Below are positions 1 to 9,619 of a stretch of 64,000 nt of DNA, piece by piece. Position numbers and translations under genes: made by a program. This DNA comes from Sipunculus nudus (taxonomy: Eukaryota; Annelida; Sipuncula; Golfingiida; Sipunculidae). Each line of letters begins with the position of its first letter. Within the stretch, counting starts at the first letter, position 1. The DNA is taken from the NCBI GenBank assembly GCA_026874595.1, contig CM049308.1:18906001-18970000 (forward strand), given 5' to 3'. The notes beneath the pieces were generated by a model. The model saw nothing but the letters and a program-made list of their open reading frames with translations. It was not told the DNA's origin and made no database searches.

Positions 1-221
1 CATGGGGAACATCCAAAGTCACTCAGGCATGAAGAGAACTACTCTTTAATAACTACTCACTCTGTGGTACTCATTATTGAGGATGCAGACCAGGGGAGAA
101 CTACTCATAATGAAACTCATGTCACTAATGATATGTCATATGGACAAAGCAGGGATAAAACCTCCAGCATCATCACTCACCTTCAGTTTTCTTGTCAGTC
201 TCACACAAGAGTAGTACAGAA
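1..221 (+). promoter_or_regulatory. Promoter and 5' leader of small-gene copy 1 (left part cut by window edge)
   Basis: The TATA-like ATAAAA lies at 155-160 and an initiator-like TTCAGTT puts the likely +1 A at 185, giving a 37-base leader before the ATG at 222. Upstream the segment carries several short ACTCA words (in GTCACTCAGG, AACTACTCAC, GGTACTCATT, GAACTACTCA). The same arrangement precedes every other family copy. The +1 position is inferred from spacing, not from transcript data. Confidence 0.6.
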
Positions 222-536
222 ATGAAGTCTATCATCAGAAAGTGTCCCCGCTCACAGCTTCACAAGCTGGAAAACAAGCTCAACAGGTCATGTGACCAGA
301 TAGAGGTGATGTGTGGAAGGGTCAATGACCTTCGCAGACGTTACAAACGAGCTCAAAACCATGGAAACAAGTGTGTGATGCGCAGCCTGAAAATGCAGCT
401 ACAGGTGTACCAAGGAGTGTGGTCAGTGTACCAGCACTGTGCCAGTCAGCAAGCTGCTGCTCTGATGCTGTTGGAGCTCAAGATGGCTGCTAGCCATGTA
501 GGTGGTGAGTCCTCACCAGCCAGGATGGAGGACTGA
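222..536 (+). CDS. Copy 1: 104-aa basic helical-hairpin protein of the stem-loop gene family (intact)
   Basis: Single-exon frame of 104 residues. A longer frame opens at 192, but the ATG at 222 is chosen because all copies share it and it follows a conserved leader. Residues 13-44 show a heptad pattern (a: L13, L20, I27, V34, Y41; d: L16, S23, L30 or M30, L37, A44). A short loop at 46-50 (NHGNK) leads to a second heptad stretch (M53, L56, L60, Y63, W67, Y70, A74, Q77, L81, L84, M88), so an antiparallel helical hairpin is predicted. The protein is strongly basic (18 K/R against 8 D/E in the consensus) with five cysteines (8, 24, 31, 51, 73). There is no signal peptide, membrane segment or histone motif. 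This copy has M30 and L86 where most have L30 and H86. I do not recognise the family, and its function is unknown. Confidence 0.75.
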   Translation: MKSIIRKCPRSQLHKLENKLNRSCDQIEVMCGRVNDLRRRYKRAQNHGNKCVMRSLKMQLQVYQGVWSVYQHCASQQAAALMLLELKMAASHVGGESSPARMED

Positions 537-560
537 TTGTCTTGGTCTTGTACCACCAAT

Positions 561-576
561 GGTTCTTGTCAGAACC
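561..576 (+). terminator. Histone-type 3' stem-loop of copy 1
   Basis: GGTTCTTGTCAGAACC: six perfect pairs around the loop TGTC, starting 24 bases after the TGA. Two G-C pairs at the base, two pyrimidine-purine pairs, C-G, a closing T-A, and T at loop positions 1 and 3 all fit the histone mRNA stem-loop bound by SLBP. ACCAAT precedes it and ACACA follows. The conserved CTCTAGATCTA follows at about +10. Confidence 0.72.
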
Positions 577-599
577 ACACATCCTCTAGATCTATAGCT

Positions 600-1218
600 T
601 TACTGCCACCACACAGTTTTATCTCTTTTTTATCCATTGTATATATGGTGATACCTCCAGTGTCTAAATGTTAGTACCCTCATGTGCTTTCATATTTAAC
701 AAATATTGTTAGACTTAATTAATATAATGTCTGAATTATTCTACTATATTTTGAACAGCATTTCTTTTTTTTGCATTATTTTCAATAAGGCTAATCGGGA
801 TCCCCTTTGTGAAAAATTAAAATAGATATGAATGTTTAGGACAAAGAAAAATAAAAACACTTTCTGTTCTCATGAGCACTAGTACACGGACAGAACCTTT
901 GTAATTTTATTTACATTTTTGCAGACCCCTGAACTCTTTATTTTATTTATCAAATCGGCTGATTCTCAGTGTTTTGTTAAATATGACATCAGTTGTAAGA
1001 TTTTTTGTCAGAAGAAGTAAATCTCAACATTAGCATTTCAGACATCCCTTGTATTTAGGTTCCATTTAATACCTCTCACGTTTTTCTTTTGCGTCTGATA
1101 AGATAACTTTAACTAGACCACAAGAGGCACATTGAAGTTTATTTCTTATACAAATAAACACTTTATCTGTTATGATAGAGAGAAGCATATTTAAATCATG
1201 ACCATTATTGTTAACGTG

Positions 1219-1251
<33 letters not shown>

Positions 1252-1789
1252 TTTACAAACGGTATACACATAATTTCGACATGCGGCCTGTGAAATCCGG
1301 TTTTGAGAGTGCACGCAAAATGGCAGCCCCATGAGTGGTTTCAAGAAACTGGGAGAAATAATCCTGTCAGGGTTCGATAAGGGTGAGGGGATGCGAATAG
1401 ACTCCGAAGACAGCGTTCAGGCGAGAATTTATCTGCGGAGTAAAACTGATGGCAAGAGGCAGTTGATCGTAAAAGTATGGAGTGGAATAACGCTTTTTTA
1501 CCACGCCCATATCCTCGAATTACAGCAGGAATATTGTTATATTTCTTTATTTTTTTTTATATTTTCCAAAATTGGAAATGTTAACGAGAATCTTTTCCTC
1601 CAGGGGAACATTAAACGGATTATAATTCATTTTGTTTCTTTTTTTAATATCAGGTATATATGATTATAGAAATATTGGATTTAATGGCGGAAATTGAGAG
1701 TGATCTACTGTATCACCTAATAAGGGGGGTACGGTATACTGTAGATAATGTCAATCATCTTCAAGATAAAATGGGCTCTAATTGATATG
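600..1789. other. Spacer between copies 1 and 2
   Basis: No gene is supported. The first ~80 bases still resemble the region downstream of other copies (TTTTATCCA, then a TATATG-GTGATACCTCC stretch). An (ATT)n tract lies at 1218-1250. Bases 1290-1530 resemble 44500-44730 on the opposite strand; both lie upstream of a family copy, and reading frames in both are interrupted. Confidence 0.6.
1218..1250. repeat. (ATT)n microsatellite
   Basis: About eleven uninterrupted ATT units, roughly 0.9 kb upstream of copy 2. Similar tracts recur upstream of most family copies. Confidence 0.9.
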
Positions 1790-2107
1790 ATTCCGTTTTT
1801 CACACCGTATTAATACGGAGTTCAATGAGGTTTTGAATCACTCAAGCAGAACCATCCTTAATCATCTCCATTAGTTAACGATCTCTCATGGGGAACATCC
1901 AAAGTCACTCAGGCATGAAGAGAACTACTCCCTAATAACTACTCACTCTGTGGTACTCATTATTGAGGATGCAGACCAGGGGAGAACTACTCATTATGAA
2001 ACTCATGTCACTAATGATATGTCATATGGATAAAGCAGGGATAAAACCTCCAGCATCATCACTCACCTTCAGTTTTCTCGTCAGTCTCACACAAGAGTAG
2101 TACAGAA
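1790..2107 (+). promoter_or_regulatory. Promoter and leader of copy 2
   Basis: ATAAAA at 2041-2046 and the initiator A at 2071 keep the family spacing (37 bases to the ATG at 2108). Near-identical to the copy 1 promoter, and it also shows the distal part: CACTCAAGCAGAACC, GTCACTCAGG, GAACTACTC, AACTACTCAC and GGTACTCATT. Confidence 0.55.
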
Positions 2108-2421
2108 ATGAAGTCTATCATCAGAAAGTGTCCCCCTCACAGCTTCAAAAGCTGGAAAACAAGCTCAACAGGTCATGTGACCAGATAGAGGTGATGTGTG
2201 GAAGGGTCAATGACCTTCGCAGACGTTACAAGCGAGCTCAAAACCATGGAAACAAGTGTGTGATGCGCAGCCTGAAAATGCAGCTACAGGTGTACCAAGG
2301 AGTGTGGTCAGTGTACCAGCACTGTGCCAGTCAGCAAGCTGCTGCTCTGACGCTTTTGGAGCACAAGATGGCTTCTAGCCATGTAGGTGGTGAGTCCTCA
2401 CCAGCCAGGATGGAGGATTGA
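2108..2421 (+). pseudogene. Copy 2: frameshifted member of the 104-aa family
   Basis: One G is missing near codon 10 (TGTCCCCCTCAC against TGTCCCCGCTCAC in copy 1), so the conserved ATG frame meets a TAG about 27 codons in. After the frameshift the family frame stays open to the usual TGA and keeps the hairpin residues, with T82 and S90 among the differences. An internal ATG at residue 30 could in principle start a short product lacking helix 1. The stem-loop of this copy is damaged too, which fits a decaying gene. Confidence 0.75.
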
Positions 2422-2445
2422 TTGTCTTGGTCTTGTACCACCAAT

Positions 2446-2461
2446 GGTTCTTGTCAGTACC
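2446..2461 (+). terminator. Damaged histone-type stem-loop of copy 2
   Basis: GGTTCTTGTCAGTACC: the right arm is AGTACC instead of AGAACC, so one stem pair is lost. The CTCTAGATCTA element follows normally. Confidence 0.6.
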
Positions 2462-2479
2462 ACACATCCTCTAGATCTA

Positions 2480-4029
2480 AAGCTTTTCGTTCACCATACA
2501 GTTACAAATTTTGTCTATTCCTGTGTTTCAGCGAAAATAAGTCCTACTAATTTCACCACCTTTTCGTCCAGTTGGCCACCTGTAACCTTTTTTTGGTCAT
2601 TTTTGTACAATTTAATAAATAAATGTATTAACTGGGTCTGTTCAGATAACTATCCATTAGTAAAACAATTTCAAAATAAAAGTTTTATTACCGAAATTAA
2701 ATACAATTTCCGGTCAAATACCATTACACACGAGCATGACACAAAGCAAATTTTCGAATATGTAAATCCTATTAATTTAGTTTTGTCTTAATTTCTATAT
2801 TATTGAGAAAAAAAATCTTAATAGCATATCTCGCACACTTTTATAACATTACCGTTTGTAAAAAATCATTGCTATGCTCAATCAGAAAAGACTAGAACCA
2901 ACTGATCTACTCAGTGTAATAAATAACACTTTTAAGAGTTCCAGCATTAAAATAAGTTTACAGTAATTCTGTCTGTTTGGCTATAATTAATCTAAAATAG
3001 GGAAAATCTTATGAAAAATATATATATTTAAGATACATTTTAAATTAAATACTGCAAACACATTATAATGATTATGTTTTATAAGCTCTTACAAGGAGGT
3101 AATGTTTTCACGCCTGCCTCTCTGTTTGTTTGATTTTAGCAAGATTAAGCAAAAACCGCTGCATTGATTTCATGATGCGTGTGGGATATTGCAATATAGG
3201 CCTTTAAAATTAGGCCCAGATCCGAATACATGCCAGATCAAGTTCGACTATATTGACGCTATTCTCGTCAATTTATGTTTACTAGAATATTACCCGTTCG
3301 TGTATAGTTTTTTATAGATGGCGCAAAGACAGCCTCTTTGTGCAAAATATCGTTTTTTTCAAGATTTACTGCATCGGGAAACAGGAAAATAGTCCCGCTT
3401 TCAGAAAATTTCGTCCCCGACAGTATACAAGACCAACAACGTTCATTTCGGAGGCATCATCACACAGGAGTTACGGGACAACGGTCGAGTGGCCCCACCC
3501 ACAATCATAATATTGATGTTTATTAGCCCAAAGTTGGATATAAAACCTTGAATTTAAGTATTCACTAATGTTTCCACCCTTTGTAATTCAACTGATAATT
3601 TCACTAGGGCTGCATGGTCACAAGAAATATCATATATCTAAATATAATGTCAGTATTCCACACCGATAGAAACTGAGATGGGACGATTTGAAATGTTCCA
3701 TACAGGCAAATATAGAAAAATAATGTCATGTTAATTGGTGTTATGGAATCCCTGCTGATGTTGAGTGCGATATGCCTATACATATAGATTAATAAATGAA
3801 TAGATAAATTCATTCATTCACTCATACACTCATTCATTCACTCACTCATTTACTAATTCATACATTCATTCACTGACTCATTCTGACACTCGTTCACTCA
3901 TTTACTCATTCATTCATTCCATCGTTCATTCACTCATTCACTAATTTACTCATTCACTCATCAATTCATTTATTTACTCATTCATTCATTCATTCATTCA
4001 TTGATTCGGGGCAATCTTACCTGCACGTT
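2480..4029. other. Spacer between copies 2 and 3
   Basis: No gene is supported. The short frames here are AT-rich and unremarkable. AATAAATAAA near 2613 could be a fallback polyadenylation signal for copy 2 read-through, but this is speculative. A long CATT-type repeat occupies 3806-4003. Confidence 0.55.
3806..4003. repeat. Imperfect CATT/CACT tetranucleotide repeat
   Basis: About 200 bases of CATTCATT with frequent CACTCATT variants, immediately left of the distal promoter of copy 3. The ACTCATT variant resembles the short ACTCA words of the family promoters, which may be chance. Confidence 0.85.
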
Positions 4030-4494
4030 TATCAAGCGTGACAACAGCTGCTCAGCATGACCTGCTCATTATTACGGTACATAGTGTGGCGTAACTTCTA
4101 AAAGGGAGTGCCATTCTTTGCAATACAACAGCTGCTTATAGCATGACCTACTTTTTATACGGTACTCAGTGAGACGTATATTCTACAAGGAAAAACTACT
4201 CATTGACATTCCTCACGGAATTCACCTGAGCAGAACCCTCAATCAACAGCAAATGACTTTCCATTGGGATCAAACAAAGTCAGTTTACCTTGAACCATCC
4301 TGCTCAATAATAACTGCTCACTCTGTGTTAACCAGAATAGAGGATGCAGATCAGGGGAGAACTACTCAATGACATTCCTAACATTGAAACTCATGTCACT
4401 GATGATCTGTCATATGTGTACAGCAGGGATAAAACCTGCAGGATTACAGCTCACTTACAGTTTTCTTGTCTGTCTCACACAGGGTAGTACAGGG
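4030..4494 (+). promoter_or_regulatory. Promoter of the 5' fragment copy 3
   Basis: ATAAAA at 4429-4434 keeps the family spacing. Upstream are the ACTCA/TGCTCA words, and in 4033-4170 a degenerate ~95-bp duplication whose units begin with ACAACAGCTGCT and continue into CATGACCT. This promoter is more diverged than those of the intact copies. Confidence 0.5.
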
Positions 4495-4607
4495 AGGAAG
4501 TCTATCATCAGAAAGTGTCCCCGTTTACAGGTTCACAAGCTGGAAACTATGCCTTCTATTGAGGTGAAAATAATGAAGATTAAGTTCCACAACAAAACAC
4601 GGTAAGT
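4495..4607 (+). pseudogene. Copy 3: 5' fragment joined to a foreign tail with a GTAAGT site
   Basis: The start codon is AGG instead of ATG, and codons 2-17 (ending HKLE) are recognisable. After codon 17 the sequence leaves the family and runs about 60 bases to CGGTAAGTTAC, a consensus-like 5' splice site at 4602-4607. Copies 9 and 16 carry a related tail at a similar point and end at GTAAGT too, so the three form one subfamily. Either the promoter and first codons became exon 1 of a spliced gene, or a fusion relic was duplicated. No downstream exon is demonstrated. Confidence 0.6.
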
Positions 4608-4879
4608 TACAAAAAATACATTAGTGTTTTCTTTTTGTCTTACCCTTGTGTTAAGTACCTCAAACAGGTCGGGTGGATTTTCTTGCAAACCCCAGTCATA
4701 ACAGTCTTAGTGAAATCTCACATTATTCTGAAGCTTTGATAACAATATTTAAGCCACAATGGATTTATCATACAGGGATCATTTCCAGTATTATGAGTTT
4801 TCACGCTGTCTAATTAGCACACATCATATTGCTAAAAAGTAAAAAAAAATGATTTGATTGATACACGACAATTTTTTTA
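4608..4879. other. Sequence downstream of copy 3
   Basis: No gene or clear repeat. The first ~30 bases resemble the region after the GTAAGT of copy 16. Confidence 0.4.
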
Positions 4880-5345
4880 GGTAAAACTAAAAATAAGGAA
4901 ACTGTTTTTCTCGTCGAGATTTCTATCATAATTTTCGATATATCTAGTCCTGCCTCTCTGACAAGGCGTATAATCTCTGGTCGTCGGGGAGGTAAAACTG
5001 CCACCAGCATCTGAGAGCGAATCGCTTTGGTAACAGCGCTGTCCATCCATTAATGGGTATGTGAGTGGCGAGATAACACATTGGTTATTGGAGATACCAG
5101 TCTGTGTGACACGCACGGAGTCTTTCTCACGTAATAACCCGGTGGAGTTCCAGTATATCGGGACCGTCCCCGATGACTCAGAGTAACGCTATACAAAGAA
5201 AGTCTGTTAAATATGATAAATAATAAAAATCGTGTAAATTGTTTGTCGACCCGCTCGTTAAGCATCATCGATTGTAGATAGTGTTGTAATGTTCTTCTAT
5301 AAAGATCTTCCTTCACATAAATTGTGAATTCTGCGGTTACGTTTA
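4880..5345 (-). repeat. Gene-fragment relic repeat, copy A
   Basis: Read on the minus strand this matches 56255-56665 (+) and, in part, 38283-38378 (+). All begin with or include the peptide-like VKEDLYRR (here and at 56 kb), a TTAACAG acceptor-like site, then a reading ESSGTVPIYWNST that corresponds to ESPGTVSMYWNTT in the 56-kb copy, and VRVTQTGISNN corresponding to VRVTQTGVSNN in the 38-kb copy. Protein-level similarity beside frame breaks suggests fragments of a real exon. I do not recognise the parent gene. Each relic lies downstream of, and opposite to, a copy-3-type fragment. Confidence 0.55.
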
Positions 5346-5550
5346 ACGACACGTTGGAATGACTCACTCGATCCATTACATGATGCTCTGGCACACTCCA
5401 CTAGGTGGCGCTCCGGGGACTATACCAAGACGTCGACCATCACTTTGCAGACTGCACCCTGATTTTATCAGATTAAACTTTTCGAATATAAGATAACTCA
5501 TCATTCATTATTATATATATGTATATATGATACCGCACAAAATATAAGTA

Positions 5551-5660
5551 GGTGGTGAGTCCTCACCAGCCAGGATGGAGGACTGATTGTCTTGGTCTTG
5601 TACCACCAATGGTTCTTGTCAGAACCACACATCCTCTAGATCTATAGCTTTACTTTCACC
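5551..5660 (+). pseudogene. Isolated family 3' end (last ~12 codons, stop, stem-loop)
   Basis: Starts inside the codons for VGGESSPARMED, continues through TGA, the perfect stem-loop GGTTCTTGTCAGAACC (5611-5626) and CTCTAGATCTATAGC. It lacks a promoter or 5' coding part; about 950 bases of unrelated sequence separate it from the copy 3 fragment. A recombination between family 3' ends would explain its good preservation next to the decayed one at 5735. Confidence 0.75.
5611..5626 (+). terminator. Histone-type stem-loop in the isolated 3' end
   Basis: Perfect six-pair stem with loop TGTC, although no intact coding sequence precedes it. Confidence 0.6.
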
Positions 5661-5734
5661 AAAAAGTTGCATATAAAATGTCTCTCAGTGATTATCAGTA
5701 TTACCAAGTTTACCATATTTTCCAGAAGAAAACC

Positions 5735-5840
5735 ACATTGTCAGACCCACATATCTTCTAGATCTGGCTTCTCTTTAACCAAACAATTGTCTTTATTGCC
5801 CTTTATGTTTATATCCAGTGCATTGTCTATATGTTTATAT
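5735..5840 (+). pseudogene. Second, decayed family 3' end in tandem
   Basis: TTGTCAGACCCACATATC, then CTTCTAGATCTGGCTT and, further on, TATCCAGTGCATTGTC match the stem-loop right arm, the CTAGATCT element and the downstream TATCCAGTGTCTATATG of other copies. The left arm is degraded. It directly follows the preserved 3' end, so two 3' ends of different age lie side by side. Confidence 0.55.
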
Positions 5841-6236
5841 CTTATATCGCTATTATAGTAGTCATATCATAAGACTGCAAGACCAGAGGTCCGATATTGC
5901 ACATGCGCGACAACTCCCAAGCTAGGAAAATAAAAATTAAAAAAAGGAACACAAAGGAATCACCAGTTTTAAAAAATCTTTATTTGGGAAGTTACAGCGC
6001 ACGGCTGACAGGTGGCGAGCGCGCTATGTATATCATTTGCGTCGCTGATCGCTCCCAGTTCAATCTTAATACGACGTGTGCACAGGTCTAAGCAAACTGT
6101 TTATGGACGAAATATTGGGAAATACCAGAATATTTTAAGGAGAAACCCCTAAACTAAATCTTTATTCAACATACTTGTTAAGTGAAAAGATCCCTTTTAA
6201 TTACGTAATGTATACACAACTATGATGATGATGAAG

Positions 6237-6276
<40 letters not shown>

Positions 6277-6474
6277 CAAAATGGACATTTAAACCAGAAC
6301 CTTTCAGTCAAAATGTTTTGAAACAAGCAGTTTAATAATGTTTATTTTAAAAATAAAGGTCTACATGATTATAGGGATATTGGATTTAAATACGGCAGAA
6401 TCTGAGATTGATCTACACAGTACTGAGGGGTTACAGTTCACTGTTGTTAATATCAATTACATCCATATTAAATG
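5841..6474. other. Spacer before copy 4
   Basis: No gene. An (ATT)n tract lies near 6237-6276, and GATTATAGGGATATTGGATTT near 6367 resembles 1661-1683 upstream of copy 2, showing that the homologous unit extends well beyond the promoter. Confidence 0.55.
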
Positions 6475-6808
6475 AACTCTAATTGATATTATTCCGTATT
6501 TTACATATTGGTTATAATGAGGTCAATCAGGCATTATATCACTCAAGCAGAACCTTCCTAAATAATCTCCATTAGTCGACGATCTCTCCTGGAGAACATC
6601 CAAAGTCACTCAAGCGTGAAGAGACTTGCTCACTTATAACTGCTCACTCTATGATACTCAGTATTGAGGATGCCGGTCAGGAGAGAACTACTCACATTGA
6701 AACTCTTGTCACTAATGATCTGTCATATGGATACAGCAGGGATAAAACCTGCAGCATCATGGCTAAACTTCAGTTTTCTCGTCAGTCTCACACATGAGTA
6801 GTACAGAA
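6475..6808 (+). promoter_or_regulatory. Promoter and leader of copy 4
   Basis: ATAAAA at 6742-6747 and initiator A at 6772, 37 bases before the ATG at 6809. The distal CACTCAAGCAGAACC and the AACTGCTCAC and ATACTCAGTA words are present. Confidence 0.5.
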
Positions 6809-7121
6809 ATGAAGTCTATCACCAGAAACATCCCCTTCACAGCTCCACAAGCTGGAAAACAAGCTCAACAGGTCATGTGACCAGATAGAGGTGCTGTGTG
6901 GAAGGGTCAGGGACCTTCGCAGACGTTACAAGCGTGCTGAAAACCATGGAAACAAGTGTGTGATGCGCAGCCTGAAGATGCAGTTACAGGTGTTCCAAGG
7001 AATATGCTCAATTTACCAGCACTGTGCCAGTCAGCAAGCTGCTGCTCTCATGCTGTTGGAGCATAAGATGGTTGCTAGCCATGTAGATGGTGAGTCCTCA
7101 CCAGCAAGGATGGAGGACTGA
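6809..7121 (+). pseudogene. Copy 4: frameshifted member of the 104-aa family
   Basis: Two bases are missing around codons 7-10 (AGAAACATCCCCTTCACAG), so the conserved ATG frame ends at a TGA after about 22 codons. The family frame is open again from residue 29 to the stop, with more substitutions than other copies (V33-R-D, KRAEN, LQVFQGICSIYQ, MVASHVDG). The stem-loop is still perfect. Confidence 0.75.
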
Positions 7122-7145
7122 TTGTCTTGGTCTTGTACCACCAAT

Positions 7146-7161
7146 GGTTCTTATCAGAACC
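7146..7161 (+). terminator. Histone-type stem-loop of copy 4
   Basis: GGTTCTTATCAGAACC: perfect six-pair stem, loop TATC, 24 bases after the stop. Confidence 0.68.
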
Positions 7162-7199
7162 ACACATCCTCTAGATCTAGGTGTCCCTTCATTTTGCTA

Positions 7200-8383
7200 C
7201 ACTTTCTGACTTTCTATCCAATGCCCTTCAATAATTTTGCCAACGATTGTCTATTTTTTAAATAGAATGCCGATTACGAGACTCATTCTCATTATAATAA
7301 CTAATGTGACCACATATCTTATGTTTAGTGCAATATAAGATCTATTTATTGATAAATGGTGACAACATTTACTGTTTGGTCCGTTTTATGGAATGACAAT
7401 GAAAAAAAATTGGTGTATCTTGGCGTTTCATGTTTATATGCAGTAATCTTATACTTAAGATCAAAATAATATAACTAGACTGAATGAACTTGCTGCATTA
7501 TTTCTCTGTATACTGTTTAATTTTAGGTAAAGTTTGATGCTATAAAGAAAATACTTTTCAAATATCTTATTTCCTTTGGAAAAAAAGGCACTTGATGGAA
7601 AGAATGTTTTTTTCAGCCCCTTAAAAATATTAAAATATTTGTTTAATGTTTGAACTTTAAAATGTTCTTCGAACATTACGGTGACAGTAAACCACTAGAA
7701 TTTTTTTTTTAATATTATTGCATATCATTTTAATTTTTTTACAAACACATGTACATAAAAATACATAAATACAAATTTGAGCATTTAATCGTACACCATC
7801 TTCTACACATTCATCTCAGTTTAACTGACTCCCAACCAACAACAACGTTATACTTTAGGCTAACATTATTATTATAAATAGGATTTATTAAAAAAATAGG
7901 CCTTTTGTCCCTTTTGGTTATCCATTATACATTTCTGAAGCGGATTCCCTTTCAGCCACTGCAACCTTTTTAAGGGATTCACACCAATTTTAGCGGCCTT
8001 GACCCCCTATTTTGCGGACCTGGGGACCCTTTTTTAAGATTTGTCATTAGTCCTCCTGGAATGGACCCCTCCTTTTTATAAATCCTGGATCCGCCGTACA
8101 TTTAATGTATGCGTCAAATGAACCTAAATGTAAAAATGGGAATTTCTAGGGACATAATTTGTCAGGAATCTCAGTGTTGTGAAGATAATGGGGTCACATG
8201 TTGTATCTATTGTTTTCTAACTTAAATGTGAGTTTAATAATATAATTTTAGTGTTTTTGATACTTAGTTAGCCAAAAAAAACCCTAAGCAAAAAAAAACA
8301 CACACCAGCATGGCACCGTGGGGAGCGCATGGATCAACCAAGACAAAAGTCTCCTACTGGAGCCGCAAAATTATCAGGATTTA
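7200..8383. other. Spacer between copy 4 and the MITE
   Basis: AT-rich; no gene, RNA or clear repeat is supported. Confidence 0.5.
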
Positions 8384-8720
8384 GGCAAAAAAAATAAAAG
8401 GTATGGTTCTCAGGCACCGCCCGCATCAATTTTAAACCCCCGCATCAAAACTTTTTATTTTGATTTTTAATAGAAACTTACCAATTATGAGCTGCAGCCG
8501 CTCGGACATTTCTTTTAAAAAGAAAAAATCATACAATTTCCTTTATTATATGGTGCTTTTACTTGTTAAGCAAAATAAATCTGTTATTATCATGCTTTTC
8601 CCTTATCATTTGACATTTTTATCGAAACATACCAAAAAATTAAATATAAAAAACCCGCCCGCCCGCATTGATTTCTGAAAAAAAAGTGCCTGAGAACCAT
8701 ACCTTTTTTTTATTTTGGCC
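8384..8720. mobile_element. MITE with inverted ends and TTA target duplication (PIF/Harbinger-like)
   Basis: The left end GGCAAAAAAAATAAAAGG leads into TATGGTTCTCAGGCAC. The right end is the inverse, GTGCCTGAGAACCATACC followed by TTTTTTTTATTTTGGCC. TTA stands on both outer sides (8381-8383 and 8721-8723). A TTA duplication with GGC-type ends is typical of PIF/Harbinger. The 337-bp interior has no transposase frame, so it is non-autonomous. Confidence 0.7.
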
Positions 8721-8860
8721 TTATAACTTAAATTTAATTGAGTGTCCCGTAACCCATCAAACCCCTCCATAAATTTTCGTATAAATCGGTTTTCTAAATA
8801 ACATACATACATACAAACTATCAGACAGCGAGACAATGATGAAAACAATGAAAATAATGA

Positions 8861-9151
8861 GGTATAAAGTCACTCAAGCGAACACGCCCGTAACACGCCA
8901 AATTGTTGATGATCTTTCATGGAGAACACCAGAAATTCAGTCAAGCATGAGGAGTACTGCTCACTGATAACTGCTCACCCTGTGGTACTCATTAGGTAGG
9001 ACGGAGACCAGGGGAGAACTACTCACTGACGTTATCATTTAAAAACTCGCGTCACTGATGATTTATCATATGGATACAGCAGGGATAAAACCTGCAGAAT
9101 CAAGGCTCAACTTCAGTTTTCTCGTCAGTCTCACACAAGAGTAGTACAAAA
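8861..9151 (+). promoter_or_regulatory. Promoter and leader of copy 5
   Basis: ATAAAA at 9085-9090 and initiator A at 9115, 37 bases before the ATG. Clear tandem words at 8963-9030: TACTGCTCACTGATAACTGC, then CTCACCC, GGTACTCATT and GAACTACTCACTGACG. The distal CACTCAAGCG is at 8871. Confidence 0.62.
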
Positions 9152-9466
9152 ATGAAGTCTGTCATCAGAAAGTGTCCACGCTCACAGCTCCACAAGCTGG
9201 AAAACAAGCTCAACAGGTCATGTGACCAGATAGAGGTGCTGTGTGGAAGGGTCAATGACCTTCGCAGACGTTACAAGCGAGCTCAAAACCATGGAAACAA
9301 GTGTGTGATGCGCGGCCTCAAGATGCAGCTACAGGTGTACCAAGGAGTGTGGTCAGTGTACCAGCACTGCGCCAGTCAGCAAGCTGCTGCTCTGATGCTG
9401 TTGGAGCACAAGATGGCTGCTAGCCGTGTAGGTGGTGAGTCCTCACCAGCCAGGATGGAGGATTGA
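9152..9466 (+). CDS. Copy 5: 104-aa family protein (intact)
   Basis: Complete frame from the family ATG to TGA. Relative to the consensus it has V4, G55 (MRGLK) and R92; all heptad core residues and the five cysteines are kept. This is the cleanest plus-strand example: promoter, leader, frame and stem-loop are all undamaged. The inferred transcript, from about 9115 to just past 9506, would be roughly 400 bases, the size class of a core histone mRNA. The next family copy (6) points toward it. Function unknown. Confidence 0.78.
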   Translation: MKSVIRKCPRSQLHKLENKLNRSCDQIEVLCGRVNDLRRRYKRAQNHGNKCVMRGLKMQLQVYQGVWSVYQHCASQQAAALMLLEHKMAASRVGGESSPARMED

Positions 9467-9490
9467 TTGTCTTGGTCTTGTACCACCAAT

Positions 9491-9506
9491 GGTTCTTATC
9501 AGAACC
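9491..9506 (+). terminator. Histone-type stem-loop of copy 5
   Basis: GGTTCTTATCAGAACC with loop TATC, 24 bases after TGA, flanked by ACCACCAAT and ACACAT. The later element is ATCTAGATCTAAAG, one base different from most copies. Confidence 0.72.
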
Positions 9507-9619
9507 ACACATCATCTAGATCTAAAGCTTTGGTTTCACTGGACATTCAAACAAATGCCCTTGCCATTATTTTCTATCCAGTGTTTATATGTTGATATTT
9601 ATTACTGCTATAAGATATG

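Noticed and set aside
192-221. Upstream start of copy 1 at 192 (10 extra residues)
   Set aside because: The extension lies in the leader, is not available in most other copies, and the shared ATG at 222 gives the consistent 104-residue product.
3806-4003. CRISPR-like or regulatory array in the CATT repeat
   Set aside because: Simple tetranucleotide repeat without spacers; animal genome context.
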